64,000 bases of DNA, from NCBI GenBank assembly GCA_036387315.1, contig DASVTY010000026.1:13567-77566 (forward strand). The letters run 5' to 3'. A program made the position numbers and the translations under genes. Origin of the DNA: JALZCH01 sp036387315. GTDB lineage: Bacteria > Acidobacteriota > Blastocatellia > Pyrinomonadales > Pyrinomonadaceae. Positions within the stretch are counted from its first letter, which is position 1; the number at the start of each line of letters is the position of its first letter. Below are positions 33,137 through 41,913 of the stretch, piece by piece. Under the pieces are notes generated by a model that was not told the DNA's origin, made no database searches, and saw only the letters and a program-made list of their open reading frames with translations.

Positions 33137-34528
33137 ATGCAACTAACCAAATTTTTTAAAGACGAAACAAAAGTAACCCCGGAGAATCTTGGCGAAGCTA
33201 TTCAGCAGGCAATTGAAATTGAAATTGCGACTATTCCCGTTTATCTCTACACATATTATTCAGTCAACCGCGTGCCCGATCAGGACGCAATAAGCGGCGG
33301 ATTGGCGCAGAAATTAACCGGCAATGGAATGTCTATATCGGAAGCCAGACCTATCGCTTTAGACCTTTCCGCGCAGATTATGGTTTACGCCAACAAAGTG
33401 GGCGCGACGATTATGAGCGTGGTAATGGAAGAAATGCTCCACATGGCGCTTTCATCCAATCTGAAACAGGCATTAATAGGCGCGCCGATTTTAACGGGCA
33501 GGTCGCCGTCGAAATATCCGGCGAGGCTTCCCGGTCACGAACCGGAATTCGACATTGATTTGGCGCCGTTTTCGTTAAAGCAATTGATGACCTTTCTCAA
33601 AATAGAAAGCCCGAAGCCTTTGCCCGCCGCCGCGCCGATGGCAATGCCCATACCTTATACGACAATCGGTCAGTTTTATGACGCGATAAAAGAGTGCATT
33701 GACACAAACGACCTGACTTATAATACCGAGCTTCCGCAGCTTGTTCCGGGTCAGCGTTATTATGCGCCAAATATGATAGATACCGTCTATTACAACAAGG
33801 AGCATAAACCGCAGTTTGTTGATGCCGACGACTCCGGCGATTTGATTCACGTCGTTGACAGGGCATCCGCCGGTAAAGCGATTGACCAGATTGTCGAACA
33901 GGGCGAAGGCAACGACGACAAAAATGTGAACCACTTAAATGATAACGGTTCAGTAGACTGCGGAACGATAAAAAAAGCGGACTATGACGACCCGGACAGA
34001 GGAGAACTTTCACACTTTGAAAAATTTGCCCAGCTATATTGCGAATACAATACTTTGTCCGAGCAATTTCAGTCTTACGGTCTGGACGAAGAACTCAGCA
34101 GTTATTTTGTTTACAATTGTCCGACTAATCCGACAACGGCGTCTTATCCCAAAGCCGACGGGTATCCCGACGGCACTCTACAGGCATTGTCAACGCTCCT
34201 GAACGGCGTCTATACATATCTGTTCGTTATGACGGAAGCCTGTTACAGACAGGAAAAAACCAACACGCAGTATGAGATATTTATGTTCGGCATTCATAAA
34301 TCGATGATATTCATTCTCGATGCGCTGTGCGGCACGATGTCGGGTTTGACTTACTCTTCAAACGGACAAACATATAATGCCGCTCCGACTTTCGAAAATT
34401 ATCCGTTCGGTCTTTTATCAAGTCCGAAATCGCAGTTGATGGCGCTTTTTCAAAATGCCGTTGCATTATATCCGGGAATTTCGCGTCTCGGACAAAGAAT
34501 AGACGCTTTGCCGGACGTAAAATTATAA
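33137..34528 (+). CDS. VioB-like ferritin-fold protein, first gene of the RiPP-type cluster
   Basis: 463 residues. The N-terminal helix has E27 and E29 in AIEIEIATIPVYLYTYYS and the second helix E98, E99 and H102 in VVMEEMLHMAL; a further E290-H293 motif follows in RGELSHFEKFAQL. This is the ligand pattern of the ferritin-like domain found in VioB and RebD, which couple iminopyruvates during violacein-type synthesis. It is likely a di-metal oxidase or coupling enzyme. It is followed by a Cys-rich precursor-like gene 33 bp downstream and two MNIO-system genes. Short ferritin-fold relatives lack the long C-terminal part seen here. Confidence 0.8.
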   Translation: MQLTKFFKDETKVTPENLGEAIQQAIEIEIATIPVYLYTYYSVNRVPDQDAISGGLAQKLTGNGMSISEARPIALDLSAQIMVYANKVGATIMSVVMEEMLHMALSSNLKQALIGAPILTGRSPSKYPARLPGHEPEFDIDLAPFSLKQLMTFLKIESPKPLPAAAPMAMPIPYTTIGQFYDAIKECIDTNDLTYNTELPQLVPGQRYYAPNMIDTVYYNKEHKPQFVDADDSGDLIHVVDRASAGKAIDQIVEQGEGNDDKNVNHLNDNGSVDCGTIKKADYDDPDRGELSHFEKFAQLYCEYNTLSEQFQSYGLDEELSSYFVYNCPTNPTTASYPKADGYPDGTLQALSTLLNGVYTYLFVMTEACYRQEKTNTQYEIFMFGIHKSMIFILDALCGTMSGLTYSSNGQTYNAAPTFENYPFGLLSSPKSQLMALFQNAVALYPGISRLGQRIDALPDVKL

Positions 34529-34561
34529 CTATTTTTATTTGACACAAAAACACAAACAATT

Positions 34562-35467
34562 ATGGACAATACAGAAGTTTCATCAACGGAAAATGGCTGC
34601 AGCGGAAGCGGTTGTTCCGCACCTGCGGAACAAGGTGTCAGAAGCTCAAAGCTCCGCGGCGGTATTTGTGGCGCACCGCCTGTGCCGTCAGCGCCGGTAG
34701 CGCCTCCTCCGAATACTGCGGTAACGACCGCGCCTCTGGAACTGCACGTCTGTATGGGATTAAATGCCTGCAAGGGTCACGACCGTTACGGCACAAATTC
34801 CTGCGCGGGCACAGGCTGGTGCGCAACGGCGGGCGTGCATGTTTGCCGCACGCTGAACAACTGTCGCGGGCAGGGCGGATGCGGTTTATACGGCTCTGAC
34901 GAGGATGACGCCACGCCCGGCGCGAACGACTGCTCGGGACAGGGCGCCTGCGCCGTACCGATTCAGGCGGAACGCTTCAGCACGCAGGGCGCGAACAAAG
35001 GATTAAGCGTCTGGGTCCTGGCGCGTAAATTATTTGAAGAAAGAATGGAGAAAGCCAATCGCACTGTCGGAGCGTCGCCGTATCAATGCGGACCGCCTCA
35101 GGCGTGGCTGGTTGAAGCATTGGGCAGTTACGATTCCTGCGGCAGCGCCGGTGATAAAGCCGGTACTTTCGGATTTAACAATCCTGCGAAAGATGCACAG
35201 GAGCTTTGCGAAAAAAGCCTGCATCCGATTCTTTGCGGTTCTGCAAAACAAAGCGGGGAGTCGGCTCATTGCGGCTCACCTCAAAATGATGAGACAGTAC
35301 ATTGCGGTTCGCCGGAAAAAAGCGCTGAATCAACTCATTGCGGCAGCCCTGAAAATACCGGGACAAATCATTGTGGTTCGCCGGAAAAAACCAGCGAGGC
35401 AAATCTTTGCAGTTCGGCAAAGGAAAGCGACGAGACAAACGGTTGCAGTGCTCCGAAAGAAAGTTAA
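34562..35467 (+). CDS. Cys-rich precursor-like protein with seven C-terminal Cys repeats
   Basis: 301 residues, 22 cysteines, no signal peptide or membrane helix. Residues 64-130 carry five C-x5-C units (64/70, 81/87, 95/101, 124/130, with 101/107 continuing the third), rich in Gly, Asn and Gln (CAGTGWC, CRGQGGC). Residues 145-165 form a helix. From 225 the tail repeats a Cys every 11 or 12 residues (225, 237, 248, 260, 271, 283, 295) with the motif HCGSP and an acidic or Ser-rich spacer. The gene is directly followed by an MNIO enzyme gene with zero gap. I infer a RiPP-type substrate of the MNIO enzyme, with the tail as repeated cores. It differs from classical bufferins in lacking a Sec signal and in length. 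Confidence 0.7.
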   Translation: MDNTEVSSTENGCSGSGCSAPAEQGVRSSKLRGGICGAPPVPSAPVAPPPNTAVTTAPLELHVCMGLNACKGHDRYGTNSCAGTGWCATAGVHVCRTLNNCRGQGGCGLYGSDEDDATPGANDCSGQGACAVPIQAERFSTQGANKGLSVWVLARKLFEERMEKANRTVGASPYQCGPPQAWLVEALGSYDSCGSAGDKAGTFGFNNPAKDAQELCEKSLHPILCGSAKQSGESAHCGSPQNDETVHCGSPEKSAESTHCGSPENTGTNHCGSPEKTSEANLCSSAKESDETNGCSAPKES

Positions 35468-36403
35468 ATGATGAGTAAAAAAGCCTCTCAAGAGTTTAAT
35501 CCCGGTCTTGGGCTGGGATTAAGGAGCAAGCACTTTAATTATATTCTGGAGAATAATCCTCCGGTAGATTGGTTTGAAGTGATTTCGGAAAATTTTATGG
35601 ATTCGGGCGGCAGACCGAGACAGGTTTTGCGCCGAATTGCCGAACGCTACCCCGTCGTTATGCACGGGGTTTCGCTTTCTATCGGCAGTACGGACGCCCT
35701 AAATACCGAATACCTGCGAAAGCTGAAGAATCTGGCTGCGGAAATCGAGCCTTTGTGGATCAGCGATCATTTATGCTGGACGGGAATCAACGGTCTCAAC
35801 ACGCACGATTTGCTTCCAGTTCCGCTAACGGAAGAATCTCTCAAACACATCTGCCGCCGCGTCAATCAGGTGCAGGATTTTCTGGAACGCCCGTTTGTTT
35901 TTGAAAATCCGAGCACATATCTGACCTTCAAACAATCCACTATTACCGAGTGGGATTTTCTGCGATATATGACCGAGGAAACCGGCTGCCTGCTGCTGCT
36001 GGATGTAAATAACGTGTATGTATCGGGATTCAATAACGATTTCGACCCTGCGCATTATATCAGGCAGATTCCGCACGACCGTGTTGTCCAGATGCATCTC
36101 GCCGGGCATCAGCACTGCGGCGATTATATTATTGATACGCATGATAGACGTGTGACGCAAGATGTGTGGGAGCTTTTTACGCTGGCGTGGCAGTTAACCG
36201 GCGGCGCGGCGGCGACTTTGCTGGAATGGGACAGCAACATCCCGGATTTTGAAGACTATCTCGCCGAGTTGTTAAAAGCCAGAGATTTTATGAATGCATT
36301 TACTAAACAGCCGCGACAGGAACAAGTCGAACATCACGGAGCTATGATCTCAAATCCGGTAGATTTTCTGGTTGCGGATGTGCAGTATGAATTCAGCAAA
36401 TAA
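35468..36403 (+). CDS. MNIO enzyme (DUF692; BufB/MbnB family)
   Basis: 311 residues with a TIM-barrel fold and the MNIO metal-ligand set in order: H66 (MHGVS), D100/H101 (ISDHLCW), H113 (THDLLP), E146/N147 (FENPST), D179/N181 (LLDVNNVYVS), H210 and H214 (QMHLAGH), D223/H225 (IDTHD) and E253/D255 (LEWDSN). Such multinuclear non-heme iron enzymes oxidise cysteine in peptide substrates, forming oxazolone-thioamide or related groups (known for MbnB and bufferin). The ATG at 35468 immediately follows the precursor stop codon; ATG 35471 is an alternative. Its probable substrate is that protein. Confidence 0.93.
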   Translation: MMSKKASQEFNPGLGLGLRSKHFNYILENNPPVDWFEVISENFMDSGGRPRQVLRRIAERYPVVMHGVSLSIGSTDALNTEYLRKLKNLAAEIEPLWISDHLCWTGINGLNTHDLLPVPLTEESLKHICRRVNQVQDFLERPFVFENPSTYLTFKQSTITEWDFLRYMTEETGCLLLLDVNNVYVSGFNNDFDPAHYIRQIPHDRVVQMHLAGHQHCGDYIIDTHDRRVTQDVWELFTLAWQLTGGAAATLLEWDSNIPDFEDYLAELLKARDFMNAFTKQPRQEQVEHHGAMISNPVDFLVADVQYEFSK

Positions 36404-36418
36404 GCTGCATCTTTTTTT

Positions 36419-37228
36419 ATGTCAACCGGAAAGCAATTTACTCTCGCGCAAATGCAGAATTGGATGCAGTCGGCGCTCATCGGGCAGAACAGTCAAATAC
36501 AAGCGGCAAATCCCGAATATCCGATTAATGAATCGAGCCGCTTAACAGCCGCCCGGCATTTGAATATTTACCGACACAGTTATATCGCCCGTTTGCGCGA
36601 TTGTATGAAAAACCAGTTCAGCGCTTTGGCTTACGCTCTGGGTGAAGAATTATTTCAAATGTTTGCCGATCAATACCTGGACGCTTATCCTTCGGACAGC
36701 TACACCTTAAACGAGCTTGGCAGAAGATTCCCCGATTTTCTGGAAGAAACAAGACCGGACGCCGGGCAGGAAGAAAAGGAATCATGGATAGATTTTATGA
36801 TCGAGCTGGCGCGTTTTGAATATACGCTATCGGTCATTTTTGACGCGCATTCCGATGAAGAAATCAAACCGGCAACCCAATCTACGCCCGATGAGAAGTT
36901 AAAGCTCGCCCCCTTATTTCGCCTTTTTTATCACCGCTATCCCATCTGCCGATATTATCTGGATGTCACGCGAAAAAAGGAACCGGAGCTTCCTTTTGAA
37001 GAAGATAGCTACGCTGTAGTTACGCGAAATAATTATCGTTTGAACTTATTGGAAATAAAGCCCGCCCAATATTATTTTCTCGAAATACTTGCCAAAGGAG
37101 ATTCGATTGCAAAAGCAAAGGAATACTTTGTTAAAATTCACGGTTTTGACGCGTGGCGATTGGACAATGCGTGGAACGAGTGGAGAAAAAGCTTTATTAC
37201 GTCAGGCTTCTTTCGTGTATCTGATTAA
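36419..37228 (+). CDS. DUF2063 (BufC/HvfC-type) MNIO partner protein
   Basis: 269 residues. The N-terminal half has the DUF2063 signature (FTLAQMQNWMQSAL; RLTAARHLNIYRHSYIARLRDCM; FQMFADQYLDAYPSDSYTLNELGRRFPDFL). In MNIO pathways this domain acts as a partner that presents the precursor to the enzyme or contributes a RiPP recognition element. The C-terminal half is a second helical domain (HRYPICRYYLDVTRKK...). It follows the MNIO gene by 15 bp. The start ATG has a weak ribosome site, suggesting translational coupling. Confidence 0.88.
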   Translation: MSTGKQFTLAQMQNWMQSALIGQNSQIQAANPEYPINESSRLTAARHLNIYRHSYIARLRDCMKNQFSALAYALGEELFQMFADQYLDAYPSDSYTLNELGRRFPDFLEETRPDAGQEEKESWIDFMIELARFEYTLSVIFDAHSDEEIKPATQSTPDEKLKLAPLFRLFYHRYPICRYYLDVTRKKEPELPFEEDSYAVVTRNNYRLNLLEIKPAQYYFLEILAKGDSIAKAKEYFVKIHGFDAWRLDNAWNEWRKSFITSGFFRVSD

Positions 37229-37326
37229 TTAAATTTGCGGCGAAAGTCACCTTTTAGAATTTAGATTTCATGAAGTACTCTAAAGGGTGATGACATAAAG
37301 CAGGGATCTCTTTTCGCGGACAGTTC

Positions 37327-37465
37327 TAGAGCGTTTATGGAATCAGTGTCCGGTTAAGTCAGGCATCACAGCCAGTACCGCGAACAGTAGTGAGCGGGTT
37401 TGTAATTGACCCGCTCACTACCGTTCGCGGTACTGACACGGACATGCTATGTTGATTCGCTCTAA
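37327..37465. mobile_element. MITE-like element, copy 2
   Basis: 139 bp bordered by (C)TAGAGC and GCTCTAA, with the same GTACCGCGAAC...GTTCGCGGTAC palindrome and TTATGGAATCAGTGT as the copy at 23558-23683. It lies between the RiPP-type cluster and glnA. Confidence 0.6.
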
Positions 37466-37563
37466 ATTCGTCGTGCTTCAAAATGCGGTTGTTTATAAAT
37501 CGCACGAAAAAGCTGTTCAAGCCGCCGAAACCTTTCGAAGTAATAGGCTCGAAATTAATGCTA

Positions 37564-37603
37564 AAAAAGGTTAGCTGATTGTGGAAAATCAGCTAACCTT
37601 TTC
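37564..37603. terminator. Bidirectional terminator
   Basis: AAAAAGGTTAGCTGATT pairs with AATCAGCTAACCTTTT, between the RiPP-type cluster and the opposing glnA. Confidence 0.85.
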
Positions 37604-37608
37604 TTTTG

Positions 37609-39027
37609 TTAAATGTCGAAATACATCGAGAATTCGAGCGGATGCGGGCGCATTCTGAGCGGCTGAATTTCTTTTTCGCGTTTGTAAGAAATCCAGCGCT
37701 CTACGAGTTGCGGCGTGAAAACGTCACCGCGCAGCAGGAATTCGTGGTCGTTTTCGAGCGCCTTCAAAGATTCGTCCAAAGAACCGGGCAGCGCCGGAAC
37801 GTCTTTTAATTCTTCCGGCGAAAGATCGTAAATGTCTTTGTCGAGCGGTTCGCCCGGATCAATGCGATTTTGAATACCGTCCAGACCAGCCATAAGCAAC
37901 GCCGCAAACGTAATGTACGGATTGCAGGACGGATCGGGCGGACGAAATTCCAACCGTTTGGCTTTCGGCGATTGCGAAAACATCGGAATACGCACGGCTG
38001 CCGAACGGTTGCGCGCCGAATAAGCAAGATTGACCGGAGCTTCAAAACCGGGAACGAGCCGTTTATAGCTGTTCGTCGTCGGCGCGGCAAAAGCGACGAG
38101 CGCCGGAGCGTGTTTTAACAATCCGCCGATATAAAATTTCGCCGTTTCGGAAAGCCCTGCATATTGCTCGCCCGCAAAAAGCGGTTTTTCGTCGCGCCAG
38201 AGCGATTGGTGAACATGCATTCCCGAACCGTTGTCGCCGTAAAGCGGTTTCGGCATAAACGTCGCCGATTTGCCGTGAGCATGAGCCGTGTTGCGGACGA
38301 TGTATTTAAAAAGCATCAGATTGTCCGCCGTGCGAAGCATCGTGTCGAAACGAAAATCAATTTCGCATTGCATCGGCGCGACTTCGTGGTGCAGACATTC
38401 GACCGTGATTCCGACTTCGCCCAAAAGCAGCGAAATTTCCGCACGTAAATCTATCAAACTATCAAGCGGCGAAACCGGAACGTAGCCTTCTTTCGGGCGA
38501 ATGTGATAACCCTGATTGATGGCGTATTCGTCTTTGCGTCCGCTGTTCCAATGCGCTTCTTCGCCTTCGAGCGTGTAACCGGCGGAATTCTGGTTGTTGT
38601 GAAATTGAACGTTGTCGAAAACGAAAAACTCGGCTTCGGGTCCGAAAAAAGCGGTGTCGGCAATGCCCGTAAATTTCAGATAGCTTTCGGCGCGGCGAGC
38701 AATGGCGCGCGGGTCGAGCCAGTAGCCTTCTTTGGTAATCGGGTCAACGACGTTAGCTATTAAACAAAGCGTGGTTTCCTGTGAAAACGGGTCAATCCAA
38801 AAGCGTTTGTTGTCCGGCACGAGCAGCATATCCGATTCGTTGATCGCAGCCCAGCCGCGAAGACTCGAAGCGTCGAAACCGAAACCGTCTTCAAATGAAT
38901 CTTCCGAAAGCATTTCAATCGGGAATGTTAAATGATGCCAAGCGCCGGGCAAATCCGTGAACCGAACGGACACGAATTTTGCTCCGTGTTCGGCGGCGTA
39001 ATCAATAATTCCTCTAGCGTTATTCAT
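37609..39027 (-). CDS. glnA: Glutamine synthetase type I
   Basis: 472 residues from ATG 39027 with AGGAG 8 bases upstream; an extension of 36 codons is rejected. Type I landmarks are present: FFGPEAEFFVFD metal ligands, NGSGMHVHQSL, KRLVPGFEAPVNLAYSARNRSA and RLEFRPPDPSCNPY. A tyrosine in DKDIYDLSPEE corresponds to the adenylylation site of GSI-beta. It makes glutamine from glutamate, ammonia and ATP. A good sigma-70 promoter lies at 39150-39178 inside a hairpin. Adjacent genes are unrelated. Confidence 0.95.
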   Translation of the reverse strand: MNNARGIIDYAAEHGAKFVSVRFTDLPGAWHHLTFPIEMLSEDSFEDGFGFDASSLRGWAAINESDMLLVPDNKRFWIDPFSQETTLCLIANVVDPITKEGYWLDPRAIARRAESYLKFTGIADTAFFGPEAEFFVFDNVQFHNNQNSAGYTLEGEEAHWNSGRKDEYAINQGYHIRPKEGYVPVSPLDSLIDLRAEISLLLGEVGITVECLHHEVAPMQCEIDFRFDTMLRTADNLMLFKYIVRNTAHAHGKSATFMPKPLYGDNGSGMHVHQSLWRDEKPLFAGEQYAGLSETAKFYIGGLLKHAPALVAFAAPTTNSYKRLVPGFEAPVNLAYSARNRSAAVRIPMFSQSPKAKRLEFRPPDPSCNPYITFAALLMAGLDGIQNRIDPGEPLDKDIYDLSPEELKDVPALPGSLDESLKALENDHEFLLRGDVFTPQLVERWISYKREKEIQPLRMRPHPLEFSMYFDI

Positions 39028-39113
39028 TAAAAATCTCCTGTAAAAGGCTGATGTTATTTTGATGTTAAACGATTTTCCTCCGGGTAGGAAAACGCGAGTT
39101 TGTAAAAAATTAT

Positions 39114-39170
39114 AAAGGCGCAATCGGTTTCGCACCCTTTCAGATGCGGATTAAACCAACTGCGCCTTTT
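39114..39170 (-). terminator. Hairpin between the unknown membrane-protein gene and glnA
   Basis: AAAGGCGCAATCGGTTT and its near-complement (three mismatches) enclose 22 bases. On the minus strand TATAATTTTTT follows, so it can terminate the upstream gene. It overlaps the glnA promoter. Confidence 0.6.
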
Positions 39171-39178
39171 GCTGTCAA
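39150..39178 (-). promoter_or_regulatory. Sigma-70 promoter of glnA
   Basis: On the minus strand TTGACA (39178-39173) and TTTAAT (39155-39150) are separated by exactly 17 bp. Transcription would start near 39143, giving a leader of about 116 nt. Confidence 0.7.
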
Positions 39179-39244
39179 GCCCGGAGGCTATTTATATTTT
39201 TCAGGTTTTATCGGAACTTTGGAAAATTTCAACGAAATTTAAAA

Positions 39245-41368
39245 TTATTTTGCCTTAATTTCGCGGTCAGTGGCGTTACCGATAATTTCGCCTTTTGAAT
39301 TGAAAAGCAAAACCGTTTTGTAATGATATTGAGTTCCTTGTCCGAGAAGCGATTGCAGAACCGTGCGCTTATTCTCGATTAATTCGTTTTGCCACGCATC
39401 GTTAACAACGCCGATCAGCGTATTGTTGCTGATTCGCGCAACTAAGAGATGTTCACCGCCGCGCAAAGATTTAACGTTAACGTCTCTGACATTGGAAGTT
39501 TCAACCTTTTGTGCCTCGGCGGATTCGCCGGCAAACGGATAGAAGTGATAAACGATGCCAGAAAGCACAATCAGGATTGTGAGCGCGACCAAACCGCGAT
39601 TTACCTGTAGTGATTCGCGTTGTTTGGTTTCAAGCGTTTTCGGCTTTGCAATCGTTTCCTTGAAATTCTGATTTTTATTCGCTTTTTCCGCGCCTGAATC
39701 ATTTTGTTTGTTCGTCTTATTTTGAGAATCGGTAATCTCTGTAAAAGCGGTAATAAGCCTCAAGCGCGCTTTGAACAGATTATTGAGGGCGGTTAAGAGA
39801 GTTGTCGCTCGCTCTTGACGATTTTCTCCGGTCAAGTTGCTTCCGGTTTCTCGCAAATCATTAATTACCGTTTGTATTTCGTTTTTCAGCGATTTAATTT
39901 CTTCTGCGGCAGGCGCAGACTGCGAATTGTTCTGAAGTCTGCGCTGATAATCTTCGGCGACAAAAATCAAACGCAGCGCTCGGCGTTTTAAATCGGTTTC
40001 GCTCTGAGGTGTTTCCTCAATGTCATTTAAATAAATCGAAAAATCGAAAGAGGCGACTTCCGGCGAAGGCGACGAATTTAAATACTCGCGCAGCGCATTT
40101 TCCGCCGGTTCACGTTTGCTTATTTCGCTTAGAACCCGTAAAAAATCAGCGTTTCCGGTTCCCCGTAACTCGCTCTTTTCGCACAAGGTCTCCGAACTCC
40201 GATTATCGTCGCATGAAACGTTTTCCGCTTCCGGCAGTTCGGCGGATTTCTCGCTCTTATCAGCGTCAAAATCGGTTTGCTCGCCGGTATTTTGAAATAG
40301 AAAATCCGGTTTTGCTTCGTCGGCAATATCAGTCGGTTCCGTGTTTTTGAATTCGGATTCGGGCGGATCAGTGTTTTCCGGTAGATTTTGAGTTTCTGAA
40401 ATTGTTTTTGACACAGCGGCGGATTCAAAATCTTCATCTTCAGCCGGAAATTGATAATCGGGATTGATTTGCTTGAGCAGATTGACCGAATGAGCAGGGT
40501 TTTCTTCCAAAACCAGATTTAAAACATCAATGCCGCCGTGTTGTGATTCGAGAGAATTGCGAAAGCTCTCATTTTCTTCCGAGACGAGCTGTGAAAATTT
40601 GTTGCCGACCGCAACGCTGCATTTAATCGAAGCCGCCGTGACTTCGGGCGCAAAGAACGTTTCGCCGAGATATTGTTTGTGTCGCCGGGCGCGATTAAAG
40701 AAATTGCTTTTTAATAAATCTTCGAGCCGGTTATAACCGCCGACTTCGGCGCGTAACGCATCAAAAACGGCGATTGCTTCTTCGCGCAGACGCCGCGTCT
40801 TTTTGTCCGCCCAGTCAATCTCGACTCCCGTCCAAACGACATTGTATCGCTGCAAACGCTCGATTAATTCATCTCCGCCGACGCGAATATAACGCGGTTC
40901 GCCGGGCAATTTGGCGGAAAACAATTGAGTGACGACAAAATCGTATTTGCTTCTGACTTCAAACGAAGGCATCAGGCTGCGGTAAAAACAACCCAGTGCC
41001 GCCAGCATTTGTGCGGTTACGGATGAAGCGTTTTCATCGTAAAATCGGCGCAAATGAAACGTTTTCACCGCTTCGTCGCGGCGCGCGAGCGTTAATCGCC
41101 AAAAATGCAGCTCCTGCAAAACCCGAAACTCCAGTTGCAGAGATTCTCCGGTTTCTTCCGTTTGCCCGGCTTTATAATCGCCGAGCAAAGCGCTGGTTTT
41201 TTTCACATCATAGCTTTTGTGAGGAATTTTTAACTGGACGCGCTCGATGTTCGTTAATACCTGTTCGGCTACTTGCAGAGCGTAAGCATCGGTAAAAACC
41301 CTGTTCGTTTGATGTGTAGAATCATCTTTGGCTTCCTGTTCGATTGTTTCGTTAATTTGATTTTCCAT
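39245..41368 (-). CDS. Large protein with one membrane anchor, unknown function
   Basis: 707 residues. The first 290 are a helix-rich globular domain (TLARRDEAVKTFHLRRFYDEN; KYDFVVTQLFS; EIDWADKKTRRLREEAIAVF). Residues about 300-420 are an acidic disordered linker, then a helical stretch (KRRALRLIFVAEDYQRRL). One membrane helix lies at about 605-623 (LVALTILIVLSGIVYHFYPF). The last 80 residues form a compact domain outside the membrane (LLVARISNNTLIGVVNDAW; YKTVLLFNSKGEIIG). No family recognised. Start ATG has no strong ribosome site. It shares the minus strand with the pilin gene but is separated by a terminator-like hairpin. Confidence 0.6.
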   Translation of the reverse strand: MENQINETIEQEAKDDSTHQTNRVFTDAYALQVAEQVLTNIERVQLKIPHKSYDVKKTSALLGDYKAGQTEETGESLQLEFRVLQELHFWRLTLARRDEAVKTFHLRRFYDENASSVTAQMLAALGCFYRSLMPSFEVRSKYDFVVTQLFSAKLPGEPRYIRVGGDELIERLQRYNVVWTGVEIDWADKKTRRLREEAIAVFDALRAEVGGYNRLEDLLKSNFFNRARRHKQYLGETFFAPEVTAASIKCSVAVGNKFSQLVSEENESFRNSLESQHGGIDVLNLVLEENPAHSVNLLKQINPDYQFPAEDEDFESAAVSKTISETQNLPENTDPPESEFKNTEPTDIADEAKPDFLFQNTGEQTDFDADKSEKSAELPEAENVSCDDNRSSETLCEKSELRGTGNADFLRVLSEISKREPAENALREYLNSSPSPEVASFDFSIYLNDIEETPQSETDLKRRALRLIFVAEDYQRRLQNNSQSAPAAEEIKSLKNEIQTVINDLRETGSNLTGENRQERATTLLTALNNLFKARLRLITAFTEITDSQNKTNKQNDSGAEKANKNQNFKETIAKPKTLETKQRESLQVNRGLVALTILIVLSGIVYHFYPFAGESAEAQKVETSNVRDVNVKSLRGGEHLLVARISNNTLIGVVNDAWQNELIENKRTVLQSLLGQGTQYHYKTVLLFNSKGEIIGNATDREIKAK

Positions 41369-41420
41369 TTCTATTTGACCGCCGCGCTTAACGTTTCGAA
41401 CGACTCCGGCAATGCCCGAA

Positions 41421-41458
41421 GTTTCGGAACGGTTAAAGCAAAAAACCGTTCCGAAATT
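41421..41458 (-). terminator. Hairpin after the pilin gene
   Basis: TTTCGGAACGGTT and AACCGTTCCGAAA are perfect arms around a short A-rich loop; the last bases touch the pilin stop codon. Confidence 0.65.
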
Positions 41459-41913
41459 TATTCGCCGAGATTTTCCTCAACCGGCAAAACCTTTGTGATC
41501 GTGCCGCTGTGATCTAACGTAAAAACGTAAGGAACCGAATTGTCGCGTGTTCTGGTGGCGGTAATGAGATATTCGGCTGCGAGATTTTTCGGGTCTGTGG
41601 CGGTCGGCGTTCCGGTGGAAGTCGTTAAATCGAATTTGAAAGGACCGCGAGTTAAAGTTAAATCGCCCTGAACTGTTCCCAGATTTCCGTGTAAATCGTT
41701 CAATTCGTCGAGGCGCGCAAAACGCTGGCGCTGAGTGAAATAAATGACTTCATTCTGACGAATCAAGCTGAGCGAAGCAATCGCCGAAGTGTTTTCGGCG
41801 GCAATTTTGGCTCTCATATAATAATTTACAGAGATTGCCGATATTATGCTAAGACAAGTAAGGACGAGCAGCATCTCGATAATTGAAAAACCGGCTTCAT
41901 TTTTCTTTTTCAT
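41458..41913 (-). CDS. Type IV pilin-like / pseudopilin protein
   Basis: 151 residues with a prepilin leader: a basic MKKKNEAG, then GFSIIEMLLVLTCLSIISAISV, where cleavage follows the Gly and N-methylation of Phe, with the conserved Glu5 of the mature protein. The rest is a globular pseudopilin-like domain with few cysteines. No other pilus gene is in the window, so it may be a minor or orphan pilin. It lies 89 bp upstream of the 707-residue gene on the same strand. Confidence 0.85.
   Translation of the reverse strand: MKKKNEAGFSIIEMLLVLTCLSIISAISVNYYMRAKIAAENTSAIASLSLIRQNEVIYFTQRQRFARLDELNDLHGNLGTVQGDLTLTRGPFKFDLTTSTGTPTATDPKNLAAEYLITATRTRDNSVPYVFTLDHSGTITKVLPVEENLGE

Noticed and set aside
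34562..35467. Ordinary bufferin-type precursor
   Set aside because: No signal peptide, much longer, and a different Cys pattern and repeated tail; only the partner genes agree with the bufferin system.
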